Positions 43,409 through 53,092 of a stretch of 64,000 bases of DNA are shown piece by piece. Origin of the DNA: an uncultured SAR86 cluster bacterium (GTDB taxonomy: Bacteria > Pseudomonadota > Gammaproteobacteria > Magnimaribacterales > Magnimaribacteraceae); the NCBI GenBank assembly GCA_902574355.1, contig CACGNN010000001.1, positions 1-64,000 of the forward strand, read 5' to 3'. Numbering within the stretch: position 1 is the first letter of the stretch; each line of letters begins with the position of its first letter. The position numbers and the translations under genes are program-made. The notes beneath the pieces were generated by a model. It worked only from the letters and a program-made list of their open reading frames with translations, was not told the DNA's origin and did not search any database.

Positions 43409-43467
43409 ATTAATTTTTTATATGTCTTTAGGATGATATATTGTAGAAGAAAAGTGAGATTCAAGAA

Positions 43468-44277
43468 ATGGAAGTTTCAAAATTAGCAGAAATATCAAAT
43501 TTAGTTCTTGGGGCTGTAGAACTGGCTTCGGATATTGTTATGGAAATATATAATTCTGATGATCTTAAAGTAGAGGATAAACATGACGGATCTCCTGTAA
43601 CTATAGCTGATAAGAGATGTCATGAAATCCTCTTAAATTCCCTTAAATCCATTGATGCCAATATCCCTATATTGTCTGAAGAGGGCGACACTGAAGAAAA
43701 TAAAGAAGATTTGTTTTGGTTAATTGATCCTTTAGACGGGACGAAAGAATTCATTAACAAGAATGGAGAATTTACGGTAAATGTTGCACTTATTGAAGAC
43801 GGTAAGCCAATTCTCGGTGTAGTATCTGCACCAGCGGTTCAAGAAACCTTTATAGGTTTCGCGGGAAGAGCTTTCAAGATACTAGGCAAAGAAAAGATTG
43901 AAATAACTTCTCAAAAACAGAGTGAAGAATTCTGTCTTGTGACGGTGAGCAAAAGCCATAAGAGTGAAAAAGATCAGGCATTTATTAAACTTTGTGAAAA
44001 AAAATTTACTGAGGTTAAAGAACTGCCAACTGGAAGTTCTTTAAAGTTGTGTCGTGTTGCAGAAGGCAAGGCAAATATTTACAGCAGGTTAGGTCCAACC
44101 TATCAATGGGATATCGCTGCTGGACAGGCAGTAGTTGAAGCATCCGGTGGCTTTATATCCAGTTTGAATGGTCAAGCTTTGACTTATGATTTTATTTCAG
44201 AGAAAAAAAATCCTTTATTTTATTGCTCAGGTGATCCTTCATATCCGTGGCAAGATATTTTTGCAAAGTTAATCTAA
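43468..44277 (+). CDS. cysQ: CysQ, 3'(2'),5'-bisphosphate nucleotidase
   Basis: A 269-residue inositol-monophosphatase-fold enzyme. The metal-binding motifs are SEEGD at residues 70-74, DPLDGTKEF at 87-95, and WDIAAGQAVVEASGG near the C-terminus. It hydrolyses 3'-phosphoadenosine 5'-phosphate to AMP, recycling the by-product of sulfate assimilation and of phosphopantetheine transfer. The end overlaps the convergent quinone oxidoreductase gene by nine bases. Length fits CysQ rather than SuhB. Confidence 0.92.
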   Translation: MEVSKLAEISNLVLGAVELASDIVMEIYNSDDLKVEDKHDGSPVTIADKRCHEILLNSLKSIDANIPILSEEGDTEENKEDLFWLIDPLDGTKEFINKNGEFTVNVALIEDGKPILGVVSAPAVQETFIGFAGRAFKILGKEKIEITSQKQSEEFCLVTVSKSHKSEKDQAFIKLCEKKFTEVKELPTGSSLKLCRVAEGKANIYSRLGPTYQWDIAAGQAVVEASGGFISSLNGQALTYDFISEKKNPLFYCSGDPSYPWQDIFAKLI

Positions 44278-45231
44278 ATTAAGAATAATCTTTCCAATAT
44301 TTTCATCTGCTTCCATTATTGAATGAGCTTTTTCGCAATCATCGAAGGACAGGACCTTGTAGATAATAGGTTTAAGAGTGCCTGAATTAAATAGTGGCAT
44401 TACTTTATTAGAGAGATCATCCATAACTTTAGTCTTTGTCTCCAAGTTTCTAGCCCTAATGGTTGATCCTATTACTTTATGCCTTTTTATCATTAAATGC
44501 CCAAGATTTATATTTGCTTTGGCACCGCCCATTAAACCAATAATAATTAACTTGCCTTCTAATCCCAGGACACTTAAGTTCTTCTCAAAATACTCTGCAC
44601 CTACTGGATCTAAAATGATATCTACTCCGTTTGGAGACCACTCTTTAATCTTTGAAAATATATCTTTTGATCTAATTTCTCCTGCTGAAGCTCCTAAGTT
44701 AAGACAGAAATCAATCTTCTCTTGGGTTCCTGCAGTTACAAAACTATCGCAACCAAAAGCTTGAGCTAACTGTATCCCGGCTGTTCCAATACCACTTGCT
44801 CCTGCGTGAAAGACAATTTTATCTCCTTCTTTCATATGAGTCTCTATGAAGAGATTCAACCAACATGTAGCATAAACTTCAGGAATTGATGCTCCTTCAG
44901 CCCAGCTTAGTTTAGATGGCTTGAGAATTGCGTGGTTCTCATGACAAGTTACATATTCTGCATACCCCCCACCTGCCAAAAGTGCAATAACTTCATCTCC
45001 AGGTCTTTTAGAGCTTACATTTTTGCCAATACTCTCAATTATTCCGCTACATTCGAGTCCTAAAATTTCACTTTCACCAGCAGGAGGAGGATATAAGCCG
45101 TTCTTTTGTGCTATGTCAGCACGGTTCAAACCAGCTGCTTTGACCTTGATAAGCACTTCATTATCTTTTATAACTGGCAATTCAATGTCTTTAATTTCTA
45201 ATTTCTTCTCTATAATTTCTATAGCTTTCAT
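44269..45231 (-). CDS. NAD(P)H:quinone oxidoreductase-type zinc-free MDR protein
   Basis: A 320-residue medium-chain dehydrogenase/reductase. The N-terminal AAGLNRADIAQKNGLYPPPAG segment and LLAGGGYAEYV match the PIG3/quinone oxidoreductase branch. A nucleotide-binding AGASGIGTAGIQLAQAFG segment is present near residue 143. It lacks the Cys ligands of zinc alcohol dehydrogenases. It reduces quinones or enones with NADPH. It is divergent from rpoH, with 94 bases between. Confidence 0.85.
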   Translation of the reverse strand: MKAIEIIEKKLEIKDIELPVIKDNEVLIKVKAAGLNRADIAQKNGLYPPPAGESEILGLECSGIIESIGKNVSSKRPGDEVIALLAGGGYAEYVTCHENHAILKPSKLSWAEGASIPEVYATCWLNLFIETHMKEGDKIVFHAGASGIGTAGIQLAQAFGCDSFVTAGTQEKIDFCLNLGASAGEIRSKDIFSKIKEWSPNGVDIILDPVGAEYFEKNLSVLGLEGKLIIIGLMGGAKANINLGHLMIKRHKVIGSTIRARNLETKTKVMDDLSNKVMPLFNSGTLKPIIYKVLSFDDCEKAHSIMEADENIGKIILNLD

Positions 45232-45325
45232 AATTTTATAAATATCATCCTTTAGTTATCTCAAATTAGTGTAAAAATCAAAATTTGCACCTTTTATCAC
45301 TTAAACTGTAAAATTCGCTTAGATT

Positions 45326-46219
45326 ATGCCTAAAAAAGAGCTTAAGAGTGAAAATTCTGCAGGAACAGCTCTTCAGGAAATGGAGGCTCTAGCACCTGGT
45401 GGTGACCTTCAAGCTTATATAAATTCAGTTCATAGCATAGGTGTTTTAACCTCTGAAGAAGAAAAAAAACTTGCAGAAGATTTATATTATAGAAATGACC
45501 TTGATGCTGCTAGAAAGCTAGTTTTAGCTCACTTAAGGTTTGTAATATACGTCGCAAAGACATATTCAGGATATGGCCTACCTGAAGCAGACCTTATTCA
45601 AGAAGGAAATGTAGGTCTCATGAAGGCAATAAGAAAATTTAATCCTGAAATGGGGGTCAGATTGGTATCTTTTGCTGTGCATTGGGTTAAAGCTGAAATC
45701 CATGAATATGTTCTGAAGAACTGGAAAATAGTCAAAATAGCCACTACAAAACCACAGAGAAAGTTATTTTTTAATTTGAGAAGTAAAAAGAAGGGCCTTG
45801 GATGGTTAACAGAAGAAGAAGTAGAGTCCATGGCTAAAGACTTAGGTGTAAAACCTTCAGAAGTAAGAGAGATGGAAAAAAGATTAAGTGGTACTGATAT
45901 GCCTTTTGATCCTCTTGCAGATTCAGATGATGATGAAGCTTCTTATTCGCCGTCTCAATATTTGGAAGATGAAGATGCCAATCCTGCAGACATATTTGCA
46001 AAAGATAGTTTGGATGAAACAAATACTAGTCAATTATACGAAGCAATAAATCAGCTTGATGATAGAAGTAGAGATATTCTTCAAGATCGATGGTTAGCAG
46101 ATGAAAAACTTACGCTCCATGAGTTGGCTGAAAAATACGATATTTCTGCTGAGCGTGTTCGCCAAATCGAAAAAAACGCAATGAAAAAAGTAAAGCAGTC
46201 TTTCTCTGCAGGAGAATAA
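45326..46219 (+). CDS. rpoH: RpoH, heat shock sigma factor (sigma-32)
   Basis: A 297-residue sigma-70 family protein. It has the core-binding region 2 with [19 protein letters not shown] and the RpoH box QRKLFFNLR near residue 150. Region 4 ends with the helix-turn-helix [19 protein letters not shown]. It directs RNA polymerase to heat-shock promoters. The ATG at 45326 has no strong ribosome-binding site, which may reflect a structured or temperature-sensitive leader (inference; not clear from sequence). trmB follows one base after its stop. Confidence 0.95.
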   Translation: MPKKELKSENSAGTALQEMEALAPGGDLQAYINSVHSIGVLTSEEEKKLAEDLYYRNDLDAARKLVLAHLRFVIYVAKTYSGYGLPEADLIQEGNVGLMKAIRKFNPEMGVRLVSFAVHWVKAEIHEYVLKNWKIVKIATTKPQRKLFFNLRSKKKGLGWLTEEEVESMAKDLGVKPSEVREMEKRLSGTDMPFDPLADSDDDEASYSPSQYLEDEDANPADIFAKDSLDETNTSQLYEAINQLDDRSRDILQDRWLADEKLTLHELAEKYDISAERVRQIEKNAMKKVKQSFSAGE

Positions 46220-46220
46220 C

Positions 46221-46886
46221 TTGCCTTTACAGGATAGACTCAAGAGCTTTGTCTTAAGGAGAGGGAGGTTAACCTCTAATCAGTCAAGGGCACTCTCAGA
46301 GCATTGGGGCAAGTACATTCTAGATAATGAAGAAAAACTTAGTAATATCTGGTCCCAAGAACCTTCGATTTTAGATATAGGTTTTGGTTCAGGAGAGACT
46401 ACTGCATATTTAGCTAAAACAAACCCCAAAATGTTAATTTTAGGAGCTGAGGTTTATCTTTCTGGAATAGGATCTCTTTTAAGTAAGGCAAATGGAGAAT
46501 CACTACATAATATTAAAATATTAAACTCAGATATTGTTCCTTTTTTAGAAGATAAAGTAGCTGACAACTGCTTTGATCTAATCTTAATGTTTTACCCTGA
46601 CCCCTGGCCAAAGAGAAAGCATCACAAAAGAAGGTTACTACAAAAGGACTTTATCGACTTAGTAAATAAAAAACTTAAACAAAATGGTATCTTCTATTTC
46701 AAAACAGACTGGATGCATTACTTCGATGAAACAAAGAAGCTGATTAATAATGATCTAAATTGGAGAGTTTTGCAGAAAGAAAATCTTGACGAATGTCTAG
46801 TGAACTTGCCCGTGACATCCTTTGAGAAGAAGGCCTTACAAGCAAAAAGAAAATTAAATGAGCTTATTCTTCAAAAGACTTGTTAA
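46221..46886 (+). CDS. trmB: TrmB, tRNA (guanine-N7-)-methyltransferase
   Basis: A 221-residue SAM methyltransferase that makes m7G46 in tRNA. The SAM motif is LDIGFGSGET and the family signature FYPDPWPKRKHHKRRL is complete. The start is TTG at 46221, six bases after a GGAG site that sits inside the end of rpoH. The C-terminal 23 bases overlap the convergent rdgB gene. Length is slightly short but normal for the family. Confidence 0.94.
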   Translation: MPLQDRLKSFVLRRGRLTSNQSRALSEHWGKYILDNEEKLSNIWSQEPSILDIGFGSGETTAYLAKTNPKMLILGAEVYLSGIGSLLSKANGESLHNIKILNSDIVPFLEDKVADNCFDLILMFYPDPWPKRKHHKRRLLQKDFIDLVNKKLKQNGIFYFKTDWMHYFDETKKLINNDLNWRVLQKENLDECLVNLPVTSFEKKALQAKRKLNELILQKTC

Positions 46887-47460
46887 ATAATTCAGAGACT
46901 TTGATTAGTAGTTTTTTAAAAGCTTCAGATCTATGAGATATTGTATTTTTCTCATCTTTCTCAAGTTCTGCCAGATGCTTTCCGCTCTCTGTAATAAAAA
47001 TTGGATCATATCCAAAGCCATTAGTACCTTTGAATTCTCTGGCAATGGAACCTTCAAGGGCCCCATTACTTTGAATTATCTTTCCTTCAAAGTATCCAAC
47101 CAGACAACATCTAAATCTTGCACTTCTTTTGTCTTCTTGCAGACCATCTAAATTTTTAATCAATTTTAGGCAATTATCTTTATCTATGCCCGTTTTAGAA
47201 TATCTCGCAGAGAATATTCCAGGGTTGCCATTTAATGCATCGACTTCTAATCCAGAATCATCACCTATAGCAGGTATGCCTAATTTTTTTGAAATAAACT
47301 CAGCTTTTATTAGAGCATTTTCATAGAAGGTACTTCCTGTTTCCGGCGGTAGATCTTTTATGTTTTCAGGGATTTTAATGAATTCGTAAGGTGTGCCCTT
47401 TGCCAATTCCTCGAACTCTTTAAGTTTACCATTATTTTTCGTAGCAATAGCTATTTTCAT
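46864..47460 (-). CDS. rdgB: RdgB, XTP/dITP pyrophosphatase
   Basis: A 198-residue Ham1-family enzyme that removes non-canonical purine nucleoside triphosphates. The opening IATKNNGKLKEF, the FYENALIKAEF segment, AIGDDSGLEVDAL and the GFGYDPIF motif are all present. It begins inside the end of metW (four-base overlap) and is the last gene of the metX-metW-rdgB run. Its 3' end overlaps trmB on the other strand. Confidence 0.94.
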   Translation of the reverse strand: MKIAIATKNNGKLKEFEELAKGTPYEFIKIPENIKDLPPETGSTFYENALIKAEFISKKLGIPAIGDDSGLEVDALNGNPGIFSARYSKTGIDKDNCLKLIKNLDGLQEDKRSARFRCCLVGYFEGKIIQSNGALEGSIAREFKGTNGFGYDPIFITESGKHLAELEKDEKNTISHRSEAFKKLLIKVSELFNKSFEE

Positions 47461-48044
47461 TTTGAGATCTTATACATCGCAGTGGTCGCAAATAAATTTG
47501 GTGCCACTTTAGCCAATACACTTTCTTTCCCAAATTTATTAAAGAAGCATTTTTCTCTCACATTAATTCCGCATTCACTGCAAAGATTCTCAAAATCCTT
47601 AATGGTACATAAATGAATATTATCGGTATCATGCCAGGAATTTGGCAATGCTCCTGTGATAGGCATCTTACCGGATAGTAAGAGATTAATTCTTGTAGTC
47701 CAATAACCAAAATTAGGAATTGTAACAATGCTCTCATTTCCAATTCTTGTTACCTCTTGAAGCGCTTTCTTGGGTTCCTTTAAGACTTGAATAGTTTGGC
47801 TCATAATCACTATGTCAAAACTATTGTCATTAAAATTCCCTAAACCTTCATCAATATTTTGATGAATAACATTTAGACCAGACTGGATACATTTATTTAT
47901 ATCATCTTGATTTATTTCTACTCCTAGTACAGTAGAGCCCCATTCTTTGGATAAAATATTCATTATTTCACCATCTCCACAACCTAGATCTAGGACTTCA
48001 GACCCTTTATCTATCCAATTTTTTATAACTTCAACTGTATTCAT
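47457..48044 (-). CDS. metW: MetW, methionine biosynthesis protein
   Basis: A 195-residue SAM-methyltransferase-like protein. The glycine motif VLDLGCGDGEIM and the NSWHDTDNIHLCTIKDF segment are typical of MetW. It works with MetX in homoserine acylation in many proteobacteria, although its exact role is unsettled. Its start abuts the metX stop and its end overlaps rdgB, so it is in the metX operon and would share control by the metX leader. Confidence 0.92.
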   Translation of the reverse strand: MNTVEVIKNWIDKGSEVLDLGCGDGEIMNILSKEWGSTVLGVEINQDDINKCIQSGLNVIHQNIDEGLGNFNDNSFDIVIMSQTIQVLKEPKKALQEVTRIGNESIVTIPNFGYWTTRINLLLSGKMPITGALPNSWHDTDNIHLCTIKDFENLCSECGINVREKCFFNKFGKESVLAKVAPNLFATTAMYKISK

Positions 48045-49154
48045 TTAATTTTCAAGAAAAGCAGATAAACCCTTTACATAATCATCATTTGCAAACAGGA
48101 ACGAGTCATGTCCGTGAGGACTATTAATTTCAAGGTAACTCACATTTTTTTTGGCTTCGATAAGGGCATTTACAATTTCCTTAGATCTTTCAGGAGCAAA
48201 CCTCCAATCAGTTGAGAAAGATACTACCAATAACTGCGCTTCAATGGACTGAAAAGCACTTACCAATTTGCCTTCAAAATTACTTGCCGGATCGAAGTAG
48301 TCTAGAATCTTTGTCATCAGAAGATAAGTATTTGCATCAAAACTTTCTGAAAAAACATCACCTTGATACCTTAAATAACTTTCTATTTCGAACTCCGCAT
48401 CATAACCAAAATTTAATTTTTCTTTTTTCAGTTCTCTTCCAAATTTGCTTCTCATTGCTTCCTCAGAGAGATACGTAATATGACCTACCATTCTTGCTAA
48501 TTTGAGACCTTGTTTTGGGTACTTACTTTTATCTAGATATCTACCTCCTTCAAAATCTGGATCATTTAATATGGCTTGTCTTGCAACTTCATTGAAAGCT
48601 ATATTTTGTGCACTTAACTTCGGTGCTGCAGCAATAATAGCTGCTTTTTTTATTCTCTTAGGGAAAAGATAGGACCATTCTAGAGCTTGCATTCCACCTA
48701 GACTTCCTCCCATGACAGCATGCCATTTTTCTATGCCCAATAAATCAGAAAGTTTGGCTTGTGAATTTACCCAATCTCTTACTGTAATAATTGGAAAGTC
48801 AGGTCCATAATAATCTCCAGTATCGTGGTTAATTGAATTTGGTCCGAGGGAACCGTGACAACCACCTATGTTGTTTGGGCAAACTACAAAAAATTTGTTT
48901 GTATCCACTGCTTTACCTGGGCCAATAAGAGAATCCCACCAGCCTGGTTTTTCTTCGTTTTCGTATTTTCCAGCAGCATGATGATTACCACTCAACGCAT
49001 GGCAGATAAGTATTGCATTCGTCGCATCTGCATTAAGAGCACCATAAGTTTCATAGACCAGTTCTATATCATTTAAACTTTGGCCGCACTCAAGCTCAAA
49101 TTTACCCTCTAGAGTAACTTTTTGTGCCTTTACTTTTCCTATCGAATCACTCAT
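48045..49154 (-). CDS. metX: MetX, homoserine O-acyltransferase
   Basis: About 369 residues from ATG 49154. It is an alpha/beta hydrolase-fold acyltransferase that makes O-acetyl- or O-succinylhomoserine, the first committed step to methionine. Typical segments are [24 protein letters not shown], the nucleophile elbow GGSLGG with Ser151, [11 protein letters not shown] and the catalytic His in SPHGHDS. I chose ATG 49154 because the SDSIGKVK start is family-like; the alternative GTG at 49178 would sit in the loop of the terminator hairpin. A separate promoter and a SAM-riboswitch-like leader precede the gene. Confidence 0.94.
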   Translation of the reverse strand: MSDSIGKVKAQKVTLEGKFELECGQSLNDIELVYETYGALNADATNAILICHALSGNHHAAGKYENEEKPGWWDSLIGPGKAVDTNKFFVVCPNNIGGCHGSLGPNSINHDTGDYYGPDFPIITVRDWVNSQAKLSDLLGIEKWHAVMGGSLGGMQALEWSYLFPKRIKKAAIIAAAPKLSAQNIAFNEVARQAILNDPDFEGGRYLDKSKYPKQGLKLARMVGHITYLSEEAMRSKFGRELKKEKLNFGYDAEFEIESYLRYQGDVFSESFDANTYLLMTKILDYFDPASNFEGKLVSAFQSIEAQLLVVSFSTDWRFAPERSKEIVNALIEAKKNVSYLEINSPHGHDSFLFANDDYVKGLSAFLEN

Positions 49155-49187
49155 AAAAAAACCTGTTTGCCTCAGCACAACAGGTTT
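49155..49187 (-). terminator. Intrinsic terminator of the metX leader
   Basis: On the minus strand, AAACCTGTT pairs perfectly with AACAGGTTT (9 bp) around an 11-base loop and is followed at once by a T-run that ends at the ATG. No Shine-Dalgarno sequence lies between the hairpin and the start codon. It looks like a regulatory terminator of the riboswitch kind. Confidence 0.85.
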
Positions 49188-49194
49188 AATTTAA

Positions 49195-49250
49195 TGCATT
49201 AGCTGTATTTCAATTAAACGCCCGCAAGCTGTGTCAAATCGGCGAAAAGA
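49195..49250 (-). promoter_or_regulatory. SAM-II/SAM-V-like riboswitch aptamer upstream of metX
   Basis: Read on the minus strand, the leader has CGCC, then GATTTGAC, a CTTGC segment, GGGCG and finally AAATACAGCTAA. CGCC can pair with GGCG (four base pairs), giving the SAM-II topology in which the 3' strand of P1 directly follows the CTTGC loop and the AAAT-AGCTAA tail forms the pseudoknot. The order and spacing follow what I know of the SAM-II consensus, and SAM-V shares this core. metX is a standard target of both classes. SAM-II and SAM-V cannot be told apart by eye. Confidence 0.72.
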
Positions 49251-49252
49251 AT

Positions 49253-49281
49253 ATTATATTGAATCTATCTCTAGAAACCAA
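49253..49281 (-). promoter_or_regulatory. Sigma-70 promoter of the metX operon
   Basis: On the minus strand, TTGGTT (49281-49276) and TATAAT (49258-49253) are separated by 17 bases. The -35 box overlaps the yggT end. The predicted start is about 49246, right at the first base of the aptamer, which leaves no spare upstream sequence. Confidence 0.7.
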
Positions 49282-49846
49282 CTGACAGCCAAACTGGCAA
49301 TCCAGATTCAATGGCAAACTGTACAAATATTGATTGCAAGAAGTTTAATAAGATGAATGCGAATATAGGTGAAAAGTCTAGCCCTCCCATAGGAGGTAAG
49401 AATATTCTAAATGGACTGAAAAACTTATCGGACATTTGTCTAATTAGAACTATGGCTGGATGAAAATTATTCCCAGCTACAAAACTTAAAATTATTCCTC
49501 CCAATAAAATCCACCAAACCATTTTAAGCATTAACAGAATAACTGAGTAAGTAGACCACATTAAAATCTTCACAGGATCATAATCAACCGATCCTGCCAT
49601 GACAGCTAAATAAAAGGCTCCTGCCTGAATAAAAACAGCTACTAGAAATGAGGCGAAGTCTATGCTCCTGAATGGCTTTATAGCTGATCTAAGAAATTGA
49701 CTTGGCAAGTCTACCGCCTTAATAATTCCTTGAACTAAAGGATTATAGTAATCAACTTTAAGAAGACGAAACATAAAGTTAAAAACTACACCAAGTGTAA
49801 AAACATCCATTAAAGCCTTGAAAAGGAAAAAGGTTGCTTCCGACAT
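49271..49846 (-). CDS. yggT: YggT-family membrane protein
   Basis: A 191-residue inner-membrane protein with two YggT repeats, each a pair of hydrophobic helices with a short R-P-P/L type motif; the second has an RQMSDKFFSPFRIFLPPMGGLDFSPI segment. The family is conserved next to proC and yggS and has been linked to osmotic tolerance and membrane function without settled biochemistry. It follows proC with a one-base overlap and ends next to the metX promoter. Confidence 0.88.
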   Translation of the reverse strand: MSEATFFLFKALMDVFTLGVVFNFMFRLLKVDYYNPLVQGIIKAVDLPSQFLRSAIKPFRSIDFASFLVAVFIQAGAFYLAVMAGSVDYDPVKILMWSTYSVILLMLKMVWWILLGGIILSFVAGNNFHPAIVLIRQMSDKFFSPFRIFLPPMGGLDFSPIFAFILLNFLQSIFVQFAIESGLPVWLSVGF

Positions 49847-50664
49847 TAATCTTCTCCTAATTCAATTGATTTCTTTTCAGCAGCTATCATAGATTTGCTT
49901 ATTATCTCCTTTAACCCCTCTGTCTCAAATTCTTCTATTGCTGTTTGGGTTACTCCTCCAGGTGACGTAACTTTCTTTCTTAAAACATTAGGAGAATCAT
50001 CTGAATTAAGCACCAGATTTGCAGCACCCGAAATCATCGATGCTAGTAAATTTTTCTTTTCTTGTTCTGAAAGATGTAAGTTTTTCGAAGAGTCCAGCAA
50101 AGATTCAATTAGGTAAAATACATATGCTGGGCCTGATCCAATTAGGGCTGTAAAAATATCTATATCTTTTTCATTGATATGAGCAATTTTTCCTACACAT
50201 TCAAATAAAAGTTTGGCATTTTCAATATCATTTGATTGTGCATTACTGTTAGCACAAATTGCAGTTACACCTTCCATAATACTAGCAGGAGTATTTGGCA
50301 TAGCCCTTATCACTCTCATGGAAGATCCTAATTGAGATTCTATCTTCTCAATCTTTACTCCAGCAGCAATAGAGATAATCAGAATATCTTTATCTATAGC
50401 TAAATCTTTTATTTCATCAATTACAGTTTGGACAATATTTGGCTTCACAGCGAGAATGACTATATCGGCAATATCCACTACCTCGAGATTATTATTTGTA
50501 GTTTTTATCCCGAAGTCTTTAGAAAGCTTTTCTAAATGTTCCTGCTCTGGTGAAGAGGCAATGATCTTAGAGGCGCTTTGATCACTATTGATTAAGCCAG
50601 ATATAAGTGCAGTTGCCATATTACCGCCACCTATAAACCCTATAGTTTCTTTAATATTTTTCAT
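49846..50664 (-). CDS. proC: ProC, pyrroline-5-carboxylate reductase
   Basis: A 272-residue enzyme that reduces pyrroline-5-carboxylate to proline with NAD(P)H. The dinucleotide motif IGFIGGGNMATALI, the AVKPN segment, RAMPNTPA and the C-terminal KVTSPGGVTQTAIE signature are complete. It overlaps yggS by four bases and yggT by one base. Length matches the family. Confidence 0.95.
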   Translation of the reverse strand: MKNIKETIGFIGGGNMATALISGLINSDQSASKIIASSPEQEHLEKLSKDFGIKTTNNNLEVVDIADIVILAVKPNIVQTVIDEIKDLAIDKDILIISIAAGVKIEKIESQLGSSMRVIRAMPNTPASIMEGVTAICANSNAQSNDIENAKLLFECVGKIAHINEKDIDIFTALIGSGPAYVFYLIESLLDSSKNLHLSEQEKKNLLASMISGAANLVLNSDDSPNVLRKKVTSPGGVTQTAIEEFETEGLKEIISKSMIAAEKKSIELGED

Positions 50665-51335
50665 TTTCTTGGACCAAATATACCTGTACCCACTCTTATC
50701 ATTGTAGCCCCTTCCTGAATAGCTGCAGCATAATCTGATGACATGCCCATTGATAGGGTGTCAAAGTTATTTCCTTTTTCATTTAATGCTGAAAATATAT
50801 TTTTCACCATTCCGAAAATCTCTTTCTGCTCTTCTAGAGCTTCTCTTGGTCTGGGTATTACCATCAATCCTCTTATTTTCAGATTTTCTAAGGCTTTAGT
50901 TTGTTCAATAAAACTATCAATTTCTTTTAGATCTAAACCAGATTTATTTTCCTCATTATCTATGTTGAGTTGGAGGCACACATTCAGAAAACCTCTTGAT
51001 TTAGGCCTAGCTTTATTAAGTTTCATAGCAACTTTTACACTGTCGACGGTATGCACCCAGTCAAAAATTTCAGCTATTCTTTTTGCTTTTCTTGACTGAA
51101 TAGATCCTATGTAATGCCAGACTAAATCTTTTGATAAATTTTCAATTTTCTCTTCAGCCTCTTGAAGATAATTTTCACCAAAATGTGTTAAACCACTTTC
51201 ATAAGCTTCTCTTATACTATCGATCGTCTGTGCTTTACTTGCACCTATCAAGATTATTTCATCGGTCTTTCTGCCAGATAGCTTACAATTTTCTTCAATA
51301 TCCTGGTTAATCTTGTATAAGTTGCTGAAGATCAC
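50661..51335 (-). CDS. yggS: YggS, PLP homeostasis protein
   Basis: A 224-residue PLPBP/YggS protein with an alanine-racemase-like barrel. The PLP Lys is in IGASKAQ near residue 34, followed by HFGENYLQEA and WHYIGSIQSRKA. The C-terminal GMSSDYAAAIQEGATMIRVGTGIFG segment is typical. It buffers PLP and has no racemase activity. It lies three bases after argS and overlaps proC by four. Confidence 0.94.
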   Translation of the reverse strand: MIFSNLYKINQDIEENCKLSGRKTDEIILIGASKAQTIDSIREAYESGLTHFGENYLQEAEEKIENLSKDLVWHYIGSIQSRKAKRIAEIFDWVHTVDSVKVAMKLNKARPKSRGFLNVCLQLNIDNEENKSGLDLKEIDSFIEQTKALENLKIRGLMVIPRPREALEEQKEIFGMVKNIFSALNEKGNNFDTLSMGMSSDYAAAIQEGATMIRVGTGIFGPRK

Positions 51336-51338
51336 TTT

Positions 51339-53084
51339 CTACATTTCATGAGGAGCATTTATTCCCAGAACAGTGAGCCCATTATAAATAACTTGCTTTA
51401 CTCCACTCAGCAAGAACAATCTTGAGTTCATAAGCTTCTGGTCATCAACTATAAATTTTTCAGTATTATAGTAACTATGAAAAATACTAGCCAAGTCTTT
51501 TAAGTAATAGCAAATTAAATGAGGCTCGCTTGCTAGAGCTGCTCTTTCAATTAAAGGAGGATACTGTTTAAGAATTTTCTGTATTTCTATCTCTTTGTTG
51601 GAATCCAATAATCCAAGTTCTGATGATGTCAATTCTTCTTCTTGAGCTTTGGACTTAGTTAAAACACTACATATGCGAGCATGTGCGTATTGGATATAGT
51701 ACAGAGGATTATCTTTTGACTGCTCTTTCGCTAGGTCTAAATCAAAGTCTAAATGTTGATCAGCTTTTCTATTAATATAAAAAAATCTTGCCGCTTCTGA
51801 TGTAACCTCTTCTATGAGTTCTTTAAGTGTAATAAATTCACCACTTCTAGTAGACATGGTCACTTTTTTTCCTGCCCTAATTAAATTAGCAAATTGAATA
51901 AAGACTACTTCAAGCTTTTCTACATTCTTTTCACTTGCTTCCATGGCCGCCTTCACTCTTGGAAGATAGCCATGATGATCTGAACCCCAAATATTGATTA
52001 TCCTATCGTATCCTCGATCATATTTGTCTAAGTGGTAGGCAACATCAGAGGCAAAATAAGTAAATTCACCATTGCCTCTTTTTAAAACTCTGTCCTTATC
52101 ATCTCCAAGTTCTGAAGATTTAAACCAAATAGCACCTTCTTTTTCGTATACAAAACCTTTAGATGAAAGCTCATCAATAGATTGATCAACCTTGCTAAGA
52201 TCATGCGCTTCACTTTTATAAAGTGTAGATTCTGAAAACCAGTTATTGTGATCGACGCCAAATTCTAATAGATCTCCCTTTATTAACTCTAATATTTCTC
52301 TGAGAGCAAAATCTCTCACATAATAAAATTCATCATTTAGCTTAGATTTGATGCTATCAATAACCTCGTCAGTATGTTTTTCAGCTTCTTCGTTCTCATA
52401 TTCTAGAAGGCTTTTTATCTCATCATCATCATCAAACAGCTCATCAGATCTTAACTTCTTTAAATTTTGTGCAATTGCAATAAGATAATCGCCTTGATAA
52501 CCGTTATTTAACATTCTTATGTTCTTATCAAATATCTGTGCATATCTAATCCATAAGCTCACAGAAAGAATATTCATTTGTCTCCCAAAATCATTTACAT
52601 AATATTCTTCATCAACTTGAAATCCTGCTTCCTTCAAAAGTCTCGACAATACAGATCCAAAAACTGCACCTCTTCCGTGCCCAACATGTAAAGGACCTGT
52701 TGGATTGCTTGAGACATATTCAATAAGAACTTTTTTACTATTGGATTCAAATTTTCCAAACTTATCTTTTTGAATTGAGATATCTCTCAAAATTGCACCA
52801 TGTGACTCTTTAGACAAGAAAAAGTTTATAAAACCAGGGCCTGCAACATCAACTTTTACTATTTCCTTATCAGTTATAAATTTACCTTTAATTTCTTCTG
52901 CAATCTCTTTAGGATTTCTTTTTAGGGGTTTGGCTAGCACTAAAGCTACATTACTGGCGAGATCACCATATTGCTTCTCTTTATTGTCTTGGATGCTTAT
53001 TTCAAATCCATCACGAAAGGATTCTGAACTCCCATACAAATCTATAATTATGCTACGCAAGCTCTCCTTAATTTTTTCTTTCAT
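51339..53084 (-). CDS. argS: ArgS, arginyl-tRNA synthetase
   Basis: A 581-residue class I tRNA synthetase. The ATP-binding HIGH motif appears as HVGHGRG in SSNPTGPLHVGHGRGA-type context near residue 125. The KMSKS motif is degenerate (KVTMSTR), as in many ArgS. The N-terminal Add-1 domain and the C-terminal DALR anticodon domain are both present; the chain ends with GVKQVIYNGLTVLGI. It follows efp by eight bases. Length is normal. Confidence 0.96.
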   Translation of the reverse strand: MKEKIKESLRSIIIDLYGSSESFRDGFEISIQDNKEKQYGDLASNVALVLAKPLKRNPKEIAEEIKGKFITDKEIVKVDVAGPGFINFFLSKESHGAILRDISIQKDKFGKFESNSKKVLIEYVSSNPTGPLHVGHGRGAVFGSVLSRLLKEAGFQVDEEYYVNDFGRQMNILSVSLWIRYAQIFDKNIRMLNNGYQGDYLIAIAQNLKKLRSDELFDDDDEIKSLLEYENEEAEKHTDEVIDSIKSKLNDEFYYVRDFALREILELIKGDLLEFGVDHNNWFSESTLYKSEAHDLSKVDQSIDELSSKGFVYEKEGAIWFKSSELGDDKDRVLKRGNGEFTYFASDVAYHLDKYDRGYDRIINIWGSDHHGYLPRVKAAMEASEKNVEKLEVVFIQFANLIRAGKKVTMSTRSGEFITLKELIEEVTSEAARFFYINRKADQHLDFDLDLAKEQSKDNPLYYIQYAHARICSVLTKSKAQEEELTSSELGLLDSNKEIEIQKILKQYPPLIERAALASEPHLICYYLKDLASIFHSYYNTEKFIVDDQKLMNSRLFLLSGVKQVIYNGLTVLGINAPHEM

Positions 53085-53092
53085 GGGGTTGT

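Noticed and set aside
44378-44764. 128-residue plus-strand frame
   Set aside because: Shadow frame of the quinone oxidoreductase gene with no recognisable domain.
49155-49178. GTG start of metX at 49178
   Set aside because: It falls in the loop of the terminator hairpin and adds residues not typical of MetX.
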